Origin: a candidate division CSSED10-310 bacterium
GTDB taxonomy: Bacteria > CSSED10-310 > JAFGDC01
Reading direction: 5' to 3'
NCBI GenBank assembly: GCA_016932295.1
Contig: JAFGDC010000270.1
Location: forward strand, 1 to 7,656
Length of the DNA stretch: 7,656 nucleotides
Shown here one piece after another: positions 1-6,853 of this stretch; the stretch's first letter is position 1; the number at the start of each line of letters is the position of its first letter. The notes beneath the pieces are model-generated. The model was given only the letters and a program-made list of their open reading frames with translations. It searched no databases and was not told the origin of the DNA. A program made the translations under genes and the position numbers.

Positions 1-1311
1 GTACCCGCGCATCACGACTTTTTCGGCCAGTTCGGCATGATCGCCGATCGGCACTGGTACAGCCAGTATCCACCAGGATTCCCGGCGCTGCTCGCTCCCT
101 TCGTGCTCCTCGGCGCACCATGGCTTCTCAACCCATTGCTGGGAGCGCTGACCGTCATCCTCATCAGACGCTTCGCTGCACGTCTTTACGATGAAGCCAC
201 GGGCAACTTCGCCGCACTGCTGGCCGCCGTTTCTCCCTTCGCCGTCTTCCTCGCCGGCTCGCACATGTCCCACACCGCCACGCACTTCTTCGTCCTCGCG
301 GCCTTCAGCTTCATGATGCGAGACAAGCCGGCTCCAGGCAATGCGCATGCCTGCGCCGCCGGCGCCGCGCTTGGCGCCGCCGCCCTCTGCCGGCCGGTGA
401 CCGCCCTGGCAGTGGCTATCCCGCTGGCCGCTGCCTGGCTGGCAAATCTATGGAAACAACCCCGCCGCACTATCCCACCAGCAGCGTGTTTCCTGCTGGC
501 TGGCTTCGCCGCAGCCGCTCTTCTCTTGTCCTATAATTCGCTGACTACTGGCGAGCCGTTATTATTCGGCTACGAAAAGTTATTCGGCAAGGAACACACC
601 CTGGGCTTCGGCAAGAATCCATGGGGCCCCCCCCACACGCCCGATACCGGCTGGCTCCACACCATCCAGCGGCTGGCAGAATTACGCGCCAACCTGTTCT
701 ATTGCCTGTTTCCCAGTCTTCTCCTCCCCCTCCTGCCGTTCCTCATGGGTAAAGCCACGCGCCGGGAATACATCCTCGGCGCCGTTCCCCTGAGTCTCCT
801 CGGTATCCAGTTCTGTTATTACTATAAGGAATTTTTCTTCCCACCGCGCTTTCTGCTGGAATCGCTCTTCGCCCTGGTCACCCTGGCGGCGGTTGGTATG
901 CATCACCTCGCCGGTTGGGCGGCAGCATCGCGACGCCACGCCTTTATCGCCGTCTTTTTACTACTGAGCATGCTTCCCGCGGCGGTGATGCACTTACCGG
1001 TGGATATCCATCGCTTCAGCACGAGCTACGGGGACGTCGAGGATCAGTTATCGGCCACTGTGACCGGACTGCGGATCGAGGAAGCCTTGATTTTCATGAG
1101 CAACAACGCCAGCGATAATGACTATTACTCGAGCGGTTTCATGCTCAATGACCTGGATCCGAACTCCGGAAGTCTGGTGTTTGCACGCGATCTGGGCGCG
1201 CGCAACCAGGAACTGCGCGCGGCTCATGCCAACAAGCAGGCGTTCCTCTACACCTACCATTCACAATGGGATGTGGGCACAATCGAACAGCTTGCAGCAT
1301 CGCACCCCTGA
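1..1311 (+). CDS. GT39/PMT_2-type membrane glycosyltransferase, 5' truncated
   Basis: The frame is open to the left edge, so the ATG at 37 is an internal methionine; 12 further codons (VPAHHDFFGQFG) precede it. The stop is TGA at 1309-1311. The visible 436 residues carry about ten hydrophobic segments. Numbering from the codon at 37, the loop WYSQYPPGFPALL (7-19) is the conserved YPPG stretch that follows the first periplasmic loop in PMT_2-like proteins. The segment YNSLTTGEPLLFGY (166-179), then GFG, PWG and HTP (190-202), is typical of a bacterial GT39 subgroup. Residues 322-424 form a soluble, probably periplasmic tail including LVFARDLGARN (380-390). The missing N-terminus should hold transmembrane segment 1 and the catalytic acidic motif. 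Known members transfer a sugar from a polyprenyl-phosphate donor outside the inner membrane; donor and acceptor here are unknown. An 8-C run lies at 627-634. Family is fairly sure, substrate is not. Confidence 0.85.
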   Translation, partial: VPAHHDFFGQFGMIADRHWYSQYPPGFPALLAPFVLLGAPWLLNPLLGALTVILIRRFAARLYDEATGNFAALLAAVSPFAVFLAGSHMSHTATHFFVLAAFSFMMRDKPAPGNAHACAAGAALGAAALCRPVTALAVAIPLAAAWLANLWKQPRRTIPPAACFLLAGFAAAALLLSYNSLTTGEPLLFGYEKLFGKEHTLGFGKNPWGPPHTPDTGWLHTIQRLAELRANLFYCLFPSLLLPLLPFLMGKATRREYILGAVPLSLLGIQFCYYYKEFFFPPRFLLESLFALVTLAAVGMHHLAGWAAASRRHAFIAVFLLLSMLPAAVMHLPVDIHRFSTSYGDVEDQLSATVTGLRIEEALIFMSNNASDNDYYSSGFMLNDLDPNSGSLVFARDLGARNQELRAAHANKQAFLYTYHSQWDVGTIEQLAASHP

Positions 1312-1389
1312 ATGATCTTTCGCCAGGCCGGATTCGGACCGGTCGGGATACGTCAAGGCAATTGAAGGAGACTCGCACCTCGTAGTAAG
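1312..1389 (+). other. Short gap between the two GT39-type genes
   Basis: These 78 bases separate two same-strand genes. They contain a perfect 8-base palindrome, GACCGGTC, at 1337-1344 and a ribosome-binding-like GAAGGAG at 1364-1370. The latter is 19 bases before the first available in-frame start (GTG 1390), which is too far to serve it in the usual way. I see no convincing promoter or intrinsic terminator, so co-transcription with the upstream gene is the default reading. Confidence 0.4.
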
Positions 1390-3162
1390 GTGAACTCCTC
1401 GATATGTGAACGCAGGCCGATGATACCGGCCGGTTCTCGACCGGTAATGGTGGTAATGGTGAAACTGTCCAAACATACCTACAGGATGCTCCTCGGTGGC
1501 GTTGCGATAATGGGTCTGTTGGTCAGGATCCCGGGACTCGAGCAGACACCACCTGGCTTATGGCTGGATGAGGCGGGGCACGGACTGGATGCGGCGGCGA
1601 TACTGAATGGGCTGCATGCACCGATCTTTTTTCCCGGCAACTGCGGCAGGGAACCTCTTTACACGTATCTGGTGGCGGGCTCGATCGCCCTCTTGGGACC
1701 AACCACCGCCGCGGTGCGGTTGCCGGCGGCCATCATCGGATGGCTCACCATACTCGCCCTGGCGCCCCTGCTCCACCGGGCTTTCAACGATCAGTGGTTG
1801 ACCCTGGCAGCGAGCGGCCTGCTGGCTTTCTCCCGATGGCACGTACACTTCAGCCGTATCGCGTTTCGCGGTATCCTGGTGCCGCTCTTCGCGATCATGA
1901 CCTGGTGGAGCCTGCTCAAGGCCCTTCACACCAGACGACGCAGGGATTTCTTGGTGGCCGGAATCATTCTCGGCCTGTCCATGTACAGCTATACTCCGGT
2001 CAGAATGCTGCTGCCGATGGCGATGGTGATTATCCTTCTACATGCCTGGCTCGAAAGGAAACCTCTCCGAGTGATCGTCTCCGGGTCGGGAATAATGATC
2101 CTGATGTTCACCATCACGGCCCTGCCGCTCATTATATATATGCGCACACATCCCGGCGCGGTCACCGCACGACTCAGGATGACCTCCATCATGGCTCTGG
2201 ACGGCGGCCTTCTGTCCAATCTCAGGGTCAGCGCCATCACCTACCTGGGCATGTTCCATGTCCACGGGGATTGGCTGCTGCGGCACAACATACCAGGCGC
2301 TCCAATGCTGGATCCGCTGACCGGTATTCTGTTCGTGGTCGGTATCCTCATGGCGCTGCATCGATGCAGACGCCCCGCGTATCTCACTTCCGTCCTGTTC
2401 ACCGTCGCCTTCCTGGTACCCGGCATCCTGTCCTCCTACGGGCCGCATGCACTGCGCACGCTCGCCCTGCCACCCTTCATCTCCATCCTTGCCGGACTGC
2501 CACTGGCCGCCGCCGCCCGCAGATGGCGCCGGATCGGTTCCGCTCTCACATGTATGGTGGTGGTGATCAGCGGTGCCTGGAACATGTATCTGTATTGCAT
2601 ACCATGGCACGGCATGGTGGTGAGCGTTCCTCTGGAAAAAGATTGCGTGGATGGCCTGGACATCGGGGAGGTCGCTGCGGTGAACTGGATACGGCAACAC
2701 TCCGCCGCGCATCCGAAGGAATCCTATTACCTGTCACCTCAATTATACTTTCACGCAACCCTGCAATATTTATTGTACCGCCGGGTGGACGTGGAGCCAG
2801 CCATCGTGGACGGCATTCCCAGTGATGGTCCGATCGCTCATGTGGTGCTGAATCTCACTCCCCGAAATGCTTGGTGGATGAGGGATTCTGACGATAAAAA
2901 ATACGCGTACTGGTGGCAGTTGCATTACGGGATGCGGTTAGGTCAGATCCACTCCGTCAAGATACGCGGATATCCGCCCGGGACCAATTTCACAAGGGTT
3001 TCCGATGAATTGTTACTGAACCGGTTGAAAGAACGATTTCCGCTCGGTTCATTGGAGACAGGGCAAGGATTCGCGGTATTCCATTGTGCTTCTGCAAGCC
3101 AGCCCACAGCCCCACGTTCGAACCGCCCGGTGCAGGTCAATTCCCAACCGGTCAATCGTTAA
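1390..3162 (+). CDS. GT39/PMT_2-type membrane glycosyltransferase
   Basis: A 590-residue polytopic membrane protein if started at GTG 1390. The first transmembrane segment (about 32-46) is followed by GLWLDEAGHGLDA (56-68). Its Asp60-Glu61 pair is the acidic catalytic motif expected in the first periplasmic loop of PMT/ArnT-like enzymes. GREPLYTYL (86-94) and WHVHFSRIAFRG (150-161) are further landmarks of a common bacterial GT39 subgroup. About 11 hydrophobic segments run to residue 404. A soluble C-terminal domain (about 405-590) ends in a Pro/Asn/Gln-rich tail. The predicted role is transfer of a polyprenyl-phosphate-linked sugar to an envelope acceptor; the substrate is unknown. The start is uncertain: GTG 1390 has no well-spaced ribosome-binding site, ATG 1420 has a weak AGG three bases upstream, and ATG 1447 and 1456 lie in a 9-base tandem repeat behind a hairpin. 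Any of these keeps the whole membrane domain. The stop is TAA at 3160-3162. It is not closely similar to the gene upstream. Confidence 0.87.
   Translation: MNSSICERRPMIPAGSRPVMVVMVKLSKHTYRMLLGGVAIMGLLVRIPGLEQTPPGLWLDEAGHGLDAAAILNGLHAPIFFPGNCGREPLYTYLVAGSIALLGPTTAAVRLPAAIIGWLTILALAPLLHRAFNDQWLTLAASGLLAFSRWHVHFSRIAFRGILVPLFAIMTWWSLLKALHTRRRRDFLVAGIILGLSMYSYTPVRMLLPMAMVIILLHAWLERKPLRVIVSGSGIMILMFTITALPLIIYMRTHPGAVTARLRMTSIMALDGGLLSNLRVSAITYLGMFHVHGDWLLRHNIPGAPMLDPLTGILFVVGILMALHRCRRPAYLTSVLFTVAFLVPGILSSYGPHALRTLALPPFISILAGLPLAAAARRWRRIGSALTCMVVVISGAWNMYLYCIPWHGMVVSVPLEKDCVDGLDIGEVAAVNWIRQHSAAHPKESYYLSPQLYFHATLQYLLYRRVDVEPAIVDGIPSDGPIAHVVLNLTPRNAWWMRDSDDKKYAYWWQLHYGMRLGQIHSVKIRGYPPGTNFTRVSDELLLNRLKERFPLGSLETGQGFAVFHCASASQPTAPRSNRPVQVNSQPVNR
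1430..1444 (+). repeat. Small perfect hairpin at a glycosyltransferase gene start
   Basis: CCGGT (1430-1434) and ACCGG (1440-1444) form a perfect 5-base stem with the loop TCTCG, extendable by a G-T pair at 1429/1445. It ends two bases before ATG 1447. If translation starts at 1447 or 1456, the hairpin sits where the ribosome binds. If it starts at 1390 or 1420, the hairpin lies inside the coding region. Confidence 0.5.
1443..1461 (+). repeat. 9-base tandem duplication GGTAATGGT
   Basis: GGTAATGGT occurs twice head to tail (1443-1451 and 1452-1460), with the period-9 match continuing one base to 1461. The unit is three codons (Val-Met-Val), so it duplicates a candidate ATG start without changing frame. 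Confidence 0.9.
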
Positions 3163-3261
3163 ACGGCAAGGGTCGATCAAGTGTCAGCCTGTTTCGGAGA
3201 CGACGTTTGCACTCTGGTGAACAGGATGCCGGGACCACTAGTTCCCGATTTCACAGTTTAA
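3163..3261. other. Convergent intergenic gap, no strong terminator
   Basis: These 99 bases lie between the 3' ends of the plus-strand glycosyltransferase gene and the minus-strand lipoprotein gene. Two imperfect terminator candidates are visible. CCTGTT (3188-3193) pairs with AACAGG (3220-3225) across a 26-base loop, and CGGGA (3230-3234) pairs with TCCCG (3243-3247) around an 8-base loop. Neither is followed by a clear T-run on either strand, so no intrinsic terminator is called. Confidence 0.35.
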
Positions 3262-4539
3262 TCAGCGCTTCAGGATTGCGACGGATTTGATGCGCAGGGC
3301 CAGTTCACGGTCATCTGTCTTGTCCGGCTCGCTCTGTGCCGGCTTGAATGTGCGGTCCGTGCGCAGATGCAGCGCGACCAGCGGTTCATCTCCGAAGTCC
3401 GCTGCCGGCACCGTGTAAATACGGTCGATCCGATCGCTGTCCGGAATGTATTCATCCAACAGCGCGTCGTCGAGGAACACCTGGATGGTCGGTGCTTCAC
3501 CCATGGCGGCGAGGTTAGTCTCTCCATCGATGGCGATGACCGCATCGGAGTGAGGATTCCCCATGCTGATGACAGCGTCCGCGCCACACCAGCGCCAGGT
3601 ACAGGCCCTGGAAAGCTCGGGCGCGTACCAGCCGGAGGTGTAATCAACGCCACGCACTTCGAGACCGTTGATCATCATGCTGAGCTGTCGATCATCGTCC
3701 GCCCCGCTGCACTCGGACGGTGAGAAGGACTGATCCATGGCGAGCAGAACATCACACCAATCACCAATGCCGAGCATGTCCAGAGGCATGGGATAGACCT
3801 TTTCGAAACGGTCCTGGATTACTTCCATCCGTTCGAGCTCCTCATCGTTTACCGTAATGGAAAGGGTAGGCGCTGACGAGAAGCATTCTTTCAATGTGCT
3901 GCCATTAATGGCAAGGAAACTATACTGGCCAGGGTTTCGGAACGAGTACAGTGCCCGGTTGGTGAACCAGCGCCAACTGGATGATCCATCCATGCCGAAT
4001 TCCAGAGGACCCCATCCCTCACGATAGAGTTCCCGCTCCTCGGGCTGAATATAGAATTTCGCGGCAAGCAGTTTTTTCCTGACCTTACCCGATTCACCGG
4101 CGAAGTACCGCCGATCGGCAAGGTCATGGCGGTCATAGAGCCCAACCATGAAGTTGATCCGTGGATCGACAATCCGGTTCGGTACCCGGATCACGTCGCT
4201 GTAACGGTATGTTTTACCGGGCTTCCATTGCGATGTGGGTGGGGACGGCATATGGTCCTCGATCCAGACAAGCTGGCCGGAGGCACTTTCCAGGTGAGCG
4301 GCCACCATGTAGTCCTTGTCGAATCCCTTGAATTCCATGCCGGTAGTCCAGATGTAGGAAATTTCGATCACCGCCTCCGGCTTCGTGTAATAACTGTCCT
4401 TCAGGGTTACGATCTTCGAGCAGGAGGGCAGTGCTTCGACCTCCAGTGTAACCGGAGTGACTGATTGTTCCGGGGCTGGCTCCCGACAGGCGATCAATCC
4501 AAGCACCACCACCATCGACACCAGTACTACTCTCTTCAT
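3262..4539 (-). CDS. Exported lipoprotein with duplicated beta-rich module
   Basis: A 425-residue protein with a lipoprotein signal: MKR, a hydrophobic stretch (4-17), then the lipobox L15-I16-A17-C18. The +2 residue is Arg, which by the enterobacterial rule favours the outer membrane. No enzyme signature is recognised. Residues about 40-165 look like a beta-sandwich, with SQWKPGKTY (103-111) and FMVGLYD (130-136). Two related modules follow. Module 1 (about 175-297) has GWGPLE (175-180), WRW (189-191), FSP (272-274) and DDRQL (282-286). Module 2 (about 303-422) has GWYAPE (303-308), WRW (315-317), FKP (398-400) and DDREL (409-413). Spacing from WRW to DDR is nearly identical in both. Six cysteines besides C18 (40, 219, 262, 277, 313, 318) could form disulfides in the periplasm. 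The start is secure, with a strong ribosome-binding site. It converges with the glycosyltransferase genes. Binding of a glycan or partner protein is only a guess. Confidence 0.85.
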   Translation of the reverse strand: MKRVVLVSMVVVLGLIACREPAPEQSVTPVTLEVEALPSCSKIVTLKDSYYTKPEAVIEISYIWTTGMEFKGFDKDYMVAAHLESASGQLVWIEDHMPSPPTSQWKPGKTYRYSDVIRVPNRIVDPRINFMVGLYDRHDLADRRYFAGESGKVRKKLLAAKFYIQPEERELYREGWGPLEFGMDGSSSWRWFTNRALYSFRNPGQYSFLAINGSTLKECFSSAPTLSITVNDEELERMEVIQDRFEKVYPMPLDMLGIGDWCDVLLAMDQSFSPSECSGADDDRQLSMMINGLEVRGVDYTSGWYAPELSRACTWRWCGADAVISMGNPHSDAVIAIDGETNLAAMGEAPTIQVFLDDALLDEYIPDSDRIDRIYTVPAADFGDEPLVALHLRTDRTFKPAQSEPDKTDDRELALRIKSVAILKR

Positions 4540-4543
4540 GTCA

Positions 4544-4550
4544 ACCTCCC
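4544..4550 (-). promoter_or_regulatory. Strong ribosome-binding site for the lipoprotein gene
   Basis: On the minus strand the sequence reads GGGAGGT, four bases before the ATG at 4539-4537. This is a near-consensus Shine-Dalgarno site at good spacing, and it fixes the start codon. Confidence 0.85.
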
Positions 4551-4603
4551 CTCCCCTGCTGAAGGAACGCGCCTCTTCCGGTGGTTACAAGATCAGTATT
4601 ACG

Positions 4604-4617
4604 AACGGGTAACGGGT
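4604..4617. repeat. Tandem heptamer AACGGGT x2
   Basis: AACGGGT occurs twice with no gap (4604-4610 and 4611-4617). It lies immediately downstream, in the minus-strand sense, of the -10 candidate for the lipoprotein gene, about where transcription would begin. It could be a regulator site, or chance. Confidence 0.5.
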
Positions 4618-4618
4618 G

Positions 4619-4647
4619 AAGTTAGTGCAGTTTGAGTGTGCTGTCAA
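4619..4647 (-). promoter_or_regulatory. Candidate sigma-70-type promoter for the lipoprotein gene
   Basis: On the minus strand a perfect -35 hexamer TTGACA (4647-4642) is followed after 17 bases by TAACTT (4624-4619), a weak match to TATAAT. Transcription would start near 4612, giving a leader of about 70 bases before the ATG at 4539. The perfect -35 and ideal spacing support it; the poor -10 lowers confidence. Confidence 0.45.
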
Positions 4648-4873
4648 GGTCTACTCGTCAACCCCAAATCCCCAGGCAGCCCTTCCGGGTGCTTCGGGAT
4701 CATTTCAGAAGCCTGGGACAGGCAATTATCTGGGGAATAGTCCGCTCTATCCACCCATTCGCATGATACAACGGCGAATCGGATGGTTCCGGCGTGGGTT
4801 GAAACGCACGCAACTCCTGCGCCTGGCACCTTTTGTATGCACCGTCATGGTGGAAGAAATCTCGCTCTTTTCC

Positions 4874-4891
4874 TTGTTTCTCATGAAACAA
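4874..4891. repeat. Perfect 7-base palindrome TTGTTTC-TCAT-GAAACAA
   Basis: Two 7-base arms flank a 4-base centre, flanked in turn by T-rich and A-rich sequence that would extend pairing after two mismatches. The size and form suit a dimeric repressor's operator, but it lies just past the 3' end of the YfhO-like gene and about 335 bases upstream of the lipoprotein start. It could equally be an mRNA 3' stem-loop. Confidence 0.45.
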
Positions 4892-4911
4892 AAAAACCTG
4901 GCAGTGGAGGT
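4890..4911 (-). terminator. Weak intrinsic terminator candidate after the YfhO-like gene
   Basis: Reading the minus strand 14 bases past the stop codon, ACCT (4911-4908) can pair with AGGT (4899-4896) around an 8-base loop, followed directly by a run of seven T (4896-4890). The T-run and position are right, but the 4-base stem is weak. Confidence 0.35.
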
Positions 4912-4924
4912 GGGGCGGTCCCGC

Positions 4925-6853
4925 TCAGGCATTCTTCCTCGAGATACCCCATCGCGCCTCGCGGGCCACCTTGCGCGCTTTTTGATGTTCGGTCTTGAGG
5001 CGTTTCGTGTAATAGGGAATCCAGGCTAAAAAGGAGAGCAGTGTGACGATGGAGATTATGCCGCAGGTGCTCCTGATGACCGATCCTCCGAAGTGCAGTT
5101 CGATTTTCTGGCTGCCCTCACCGATGGCCAGCATGACAAGCCCGGTACCGTTTTCCGGATTCAGTTCGACTTTCTGGCCGTTGACCGTGCCTTTCCATCC
5201 GGGGAAGAAGAATGTTCCGATCCTGAGCACGGCAGGTTCCAGGGCGTAGGCGACCGCGCTGATCCGGTTGCAGCCGAAGGATTGTGATTGTATCGAGCAG
5301 CGACCGTCAACGATCTGGATCGTGCCTGGAGTGATCTTTACCTTTCCCAACTGGTGCTGTGTTTCATCGGTCAGCTTCATCTTTTTGTCCCGCTTGATTC
5401 TCTCCGCCAGCCGATCCTCCATCTCATCACGGCTGAAGCCACCTTCCGGAATGAACTGGATCTGGAAACCAATGTCTTTCTGGGGAGGAAACCTGGGAAC
5501 CCACCTGGGAATGTATTCACCGGTTGCGACGGTATTCTCTGCCCTGCGGACAAGATTCGGAGTGAAGATATCCGGTTGGAAATCATAGTAATCTGCGACA
5601 TTGCAGTAATCGATGCTGAAAAACAGGATGAACGCCATGATAAGCAACGATCCACCCTGCCTGACCAGCGGGATCCGCCGCGGCAGCGCAAGTACAGCGC
5701 CGCCGGCCAGCAACGCGCTGGAAAGACTGGCGAGAGCCAGAAATCTGTAGGGAAACTGGAAATACTTGATGAGCGGCAGACTGTCCCACAGAAATGTCGA
5801 GTACCTGGTCATCATGAAGATACTCACAGGCAGGACGGCCAGGCAGAATATACTCACGGAACGTTGTTTCGTATTCCACCAGAGCCGGGGGAACACGGCA
5901 ATGATGAAGATGGCGGCGAGCATCAAGGCTGCATTGCCGATCTGAAATCCCACCGTATCATTTGCGCCGCGCGCGCTCACTCCGTATCCCCAATAGGTGC
6001 TGAAGAACTGCGGAAACGTGATGAAATGATCGCGGAAGTTCCCGAATCCTTGCTCCAACACGTCGATCTTGACATAATTTTTCTCGATCAGCGCGGGTCC
6101 CCAGAAGAACAGGGTGAGCAGATACGAGGTCATGATAACCACGATAACCTTGCCCAGAAAGATCAACCGATTCTCCGTGCTGCGCACCATAAAGAGACAG
6201 AAAACGAACAGCGCCGGGGTGAACAGCACCGCGCTGAGGTTGTGAGTCAGGATCAATCCACTGTAGGAGAGTATCCCCGCCAATAAATAACGCAGGCGAT
6301 CCTGTTGCTCGAATCGGTATACCGCCCAGAGCACGTACGGCATAAACGACAATGCCAAAAACTCGTGAAGATCGCCACGGACATAGAGATTGAAGATATG
6401 GTAGGGGGCATAGATGTAGGCCGCTGCTGACACGATCCCGGCCCATCTGCCCCAGACCGCCGAACCGAGCAGGTACATGCCGATCGCCGCCGACAGGATG
6501 CCCCCGGCAAAGGCCAGTTGGATTGCGCGGAACAGGTTACAACCGATGAGTCTGAAGAACTCGGCAAGATAGAGGCTCAACGGCGGGAAAAAAACCAACT
6601 GCGGCAATCCGAAGCCCAGCGCATAATCCGGGAACCAACGGGGGAAGAATACTCCTTCGCTGATACATCGGTGCAATTCAACCATCCGGAATGGCAACAG
6701 GACGTTCTCATGGGAGTAGAACAGCCGGGATTCCCAGAGCGGTCCGGTCATGAGAAGTGAGATCATCACAAGGAATAGGAAATCGATCAACGGTGTGAGT
6801 TTCCTCAGTGACCACTCTTCGTGAATTACCATTTCCTCATGCAACTGTCTCAT
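4925..6853 (-). CDS. Polytopic membrane protein, PTPS_related/YfhO-like
   Basis: A 642-residue protein with about 12 hydrophobic segments, resembling the Pfam PTPS_related and YfhO-like families of presumed GT-C glycosyltransferases. Landmarks are SHENVLLPFR (47-56), PRWFPDYALGFGLPQLVFFPP (71-91), YAPY then YVRGDLHEF (148-165), LTHNLSAVLFTP (202-213), FFSTYWGYG (283-291), FQIG (303-306) and FQFPYRFLA (365-373). A periplasmic region (about 420-590) includes GEYIPRWVP (445-453) and FFFPGWKGTVNG (548-559). A last transmembrane segment (595-614) leads to a Lys/Arg-rich cytoplasmic tail. The 'PTPS' label is historical and no pterin chemistry is implied. A role in adding sugars to an envelope glycan or lipid is inferred from the fold. 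The ATG at 6853-6851 abuts the upstream stop codon and lacks a clear ribosome-binding site, suggesting translational coupling. ATG 6832 (residue 8), with AGG two bases before it, is an alternative start. Confidence 0.85.
   Translation of the reverse strand: MRQLHEEMVIHEEWSLRKLTPLIDFLFLVMISLLMTGPLWESRLFYSHENVLLPFRMVELHRCISEGVFFPRWFPDYALGFGLPQLVFFPPLSLYLAEFFRLIGCNLFRAIQLAFAGGILSAAIGMYLLGSAVWGRWAGIVSAAAYIYAPYHIFNLYVRGDLHEFLALSFMPYVLWAVYRFEQQDRLRYLLAGILSYSGLILTHNLSAVLFTPALFVFCLFMVRSTENRLIFLGKVIVVIMTSYLLTLFFWGPALIEKNYVKIDVLEQGFGNFRDHFITFPQFFSTYWGYGVSARGANDTVGFQIGNAALMLAAIFIIAVFPRLWWNTKQRSVSIFCLAVLPVSIFMMTRYSTFLWDSLPLIKYFQFPYRFLALASLSSALLAGGAVLALPRRIPLVRQGGSLLIMAFILFFSIDYCNVADYYDFQPDIFTPNLVRRAENTVATGEYIPRWVPRFPPQKDIGFQIQFIPEGGFSRDEMEDRLAERIKRDKKMKLTDETQHQLGKVKITPGTIQIVDGRCSIQSQSFGCNRISAVAYALEPAVLRIGTFFFPGWKGTVNGQKVELNPENGTGLVMLAIGEGSQKIELHFGGSVIRSTCGIISIVTLLSFLAWIPYYTKRLKTEHQKARKVAREARWGISRKNA

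Larger units (their letters stand above)
4540..4924. other. Structured non-coding region between minus-strand genes
   Basis: This 385-base stretch carries no convincing gene. Besides the promoter, heptamer repeat and terminator candidates listed separately, it contains several perfect inverted repeats. CCCAGGC (4671-4677) pairs with GCCTGGG (4711-4717) across 33 bases. Nested inside that, GCTTC (4691-4695) pairs with GAAGC (4708-4712), and overlapping it GCCT (4711-4714) pairs with AGGC (4720-4723). ATTCGC (4757-4762) pairs with GCGAAT (4774-4779) over an 11-base spacer. TTGTTTC (4874-4880) pairs with GAAACAA (4885-4891) around TCAT. The open frame at 4616-5029 on the plus strand has no ribosome-binding site, a low-complexity-free but unrecognisable product, and runs into the 3' end of the opposite gene, so it is not called. 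I recognise no known riboswitch or small RNA. Confidence 0.5.

Noticed and set aside
2038..2712. 224-codon minus-strand open frame opposite the second glycosyltransferase gene
   Set aside because: Antisense shadow, rich in His/Gln/Gly, no ribosome-binding site or recognisable motif.
1740..2825. 361-codon plus-strand open frame inside the second glycosyltransferase gene
   Set aside because: It is out of frame with a well-supported family member, its product has no hydrophobic or domain pattern and is rich in Arg/His/Pro as expected of a shadow frame in GC-rich DNA.
3188..3247. Bidirectional terminator in the convergent gap
   Set aside because: The stems are 5-6 bases with long loops, and no T-run follows on either strand.
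4616..5029. 137-codon plus-strand open frame across the intergenic region
   Set aside because: No ribosome-binding site before its ATG, no family resemblance, and its 3' part is antisense to the end of the YfhO-like gene. It is the best candidate for a missed gene but not supported.
5288..6286. 332-codon plus-strand open frame opposite the YfhO-like gene
   Set aside because: It is wholly antisense to a gene with clear family landmarks; the product is highly charged, unstructured-looking and unrecognisable.
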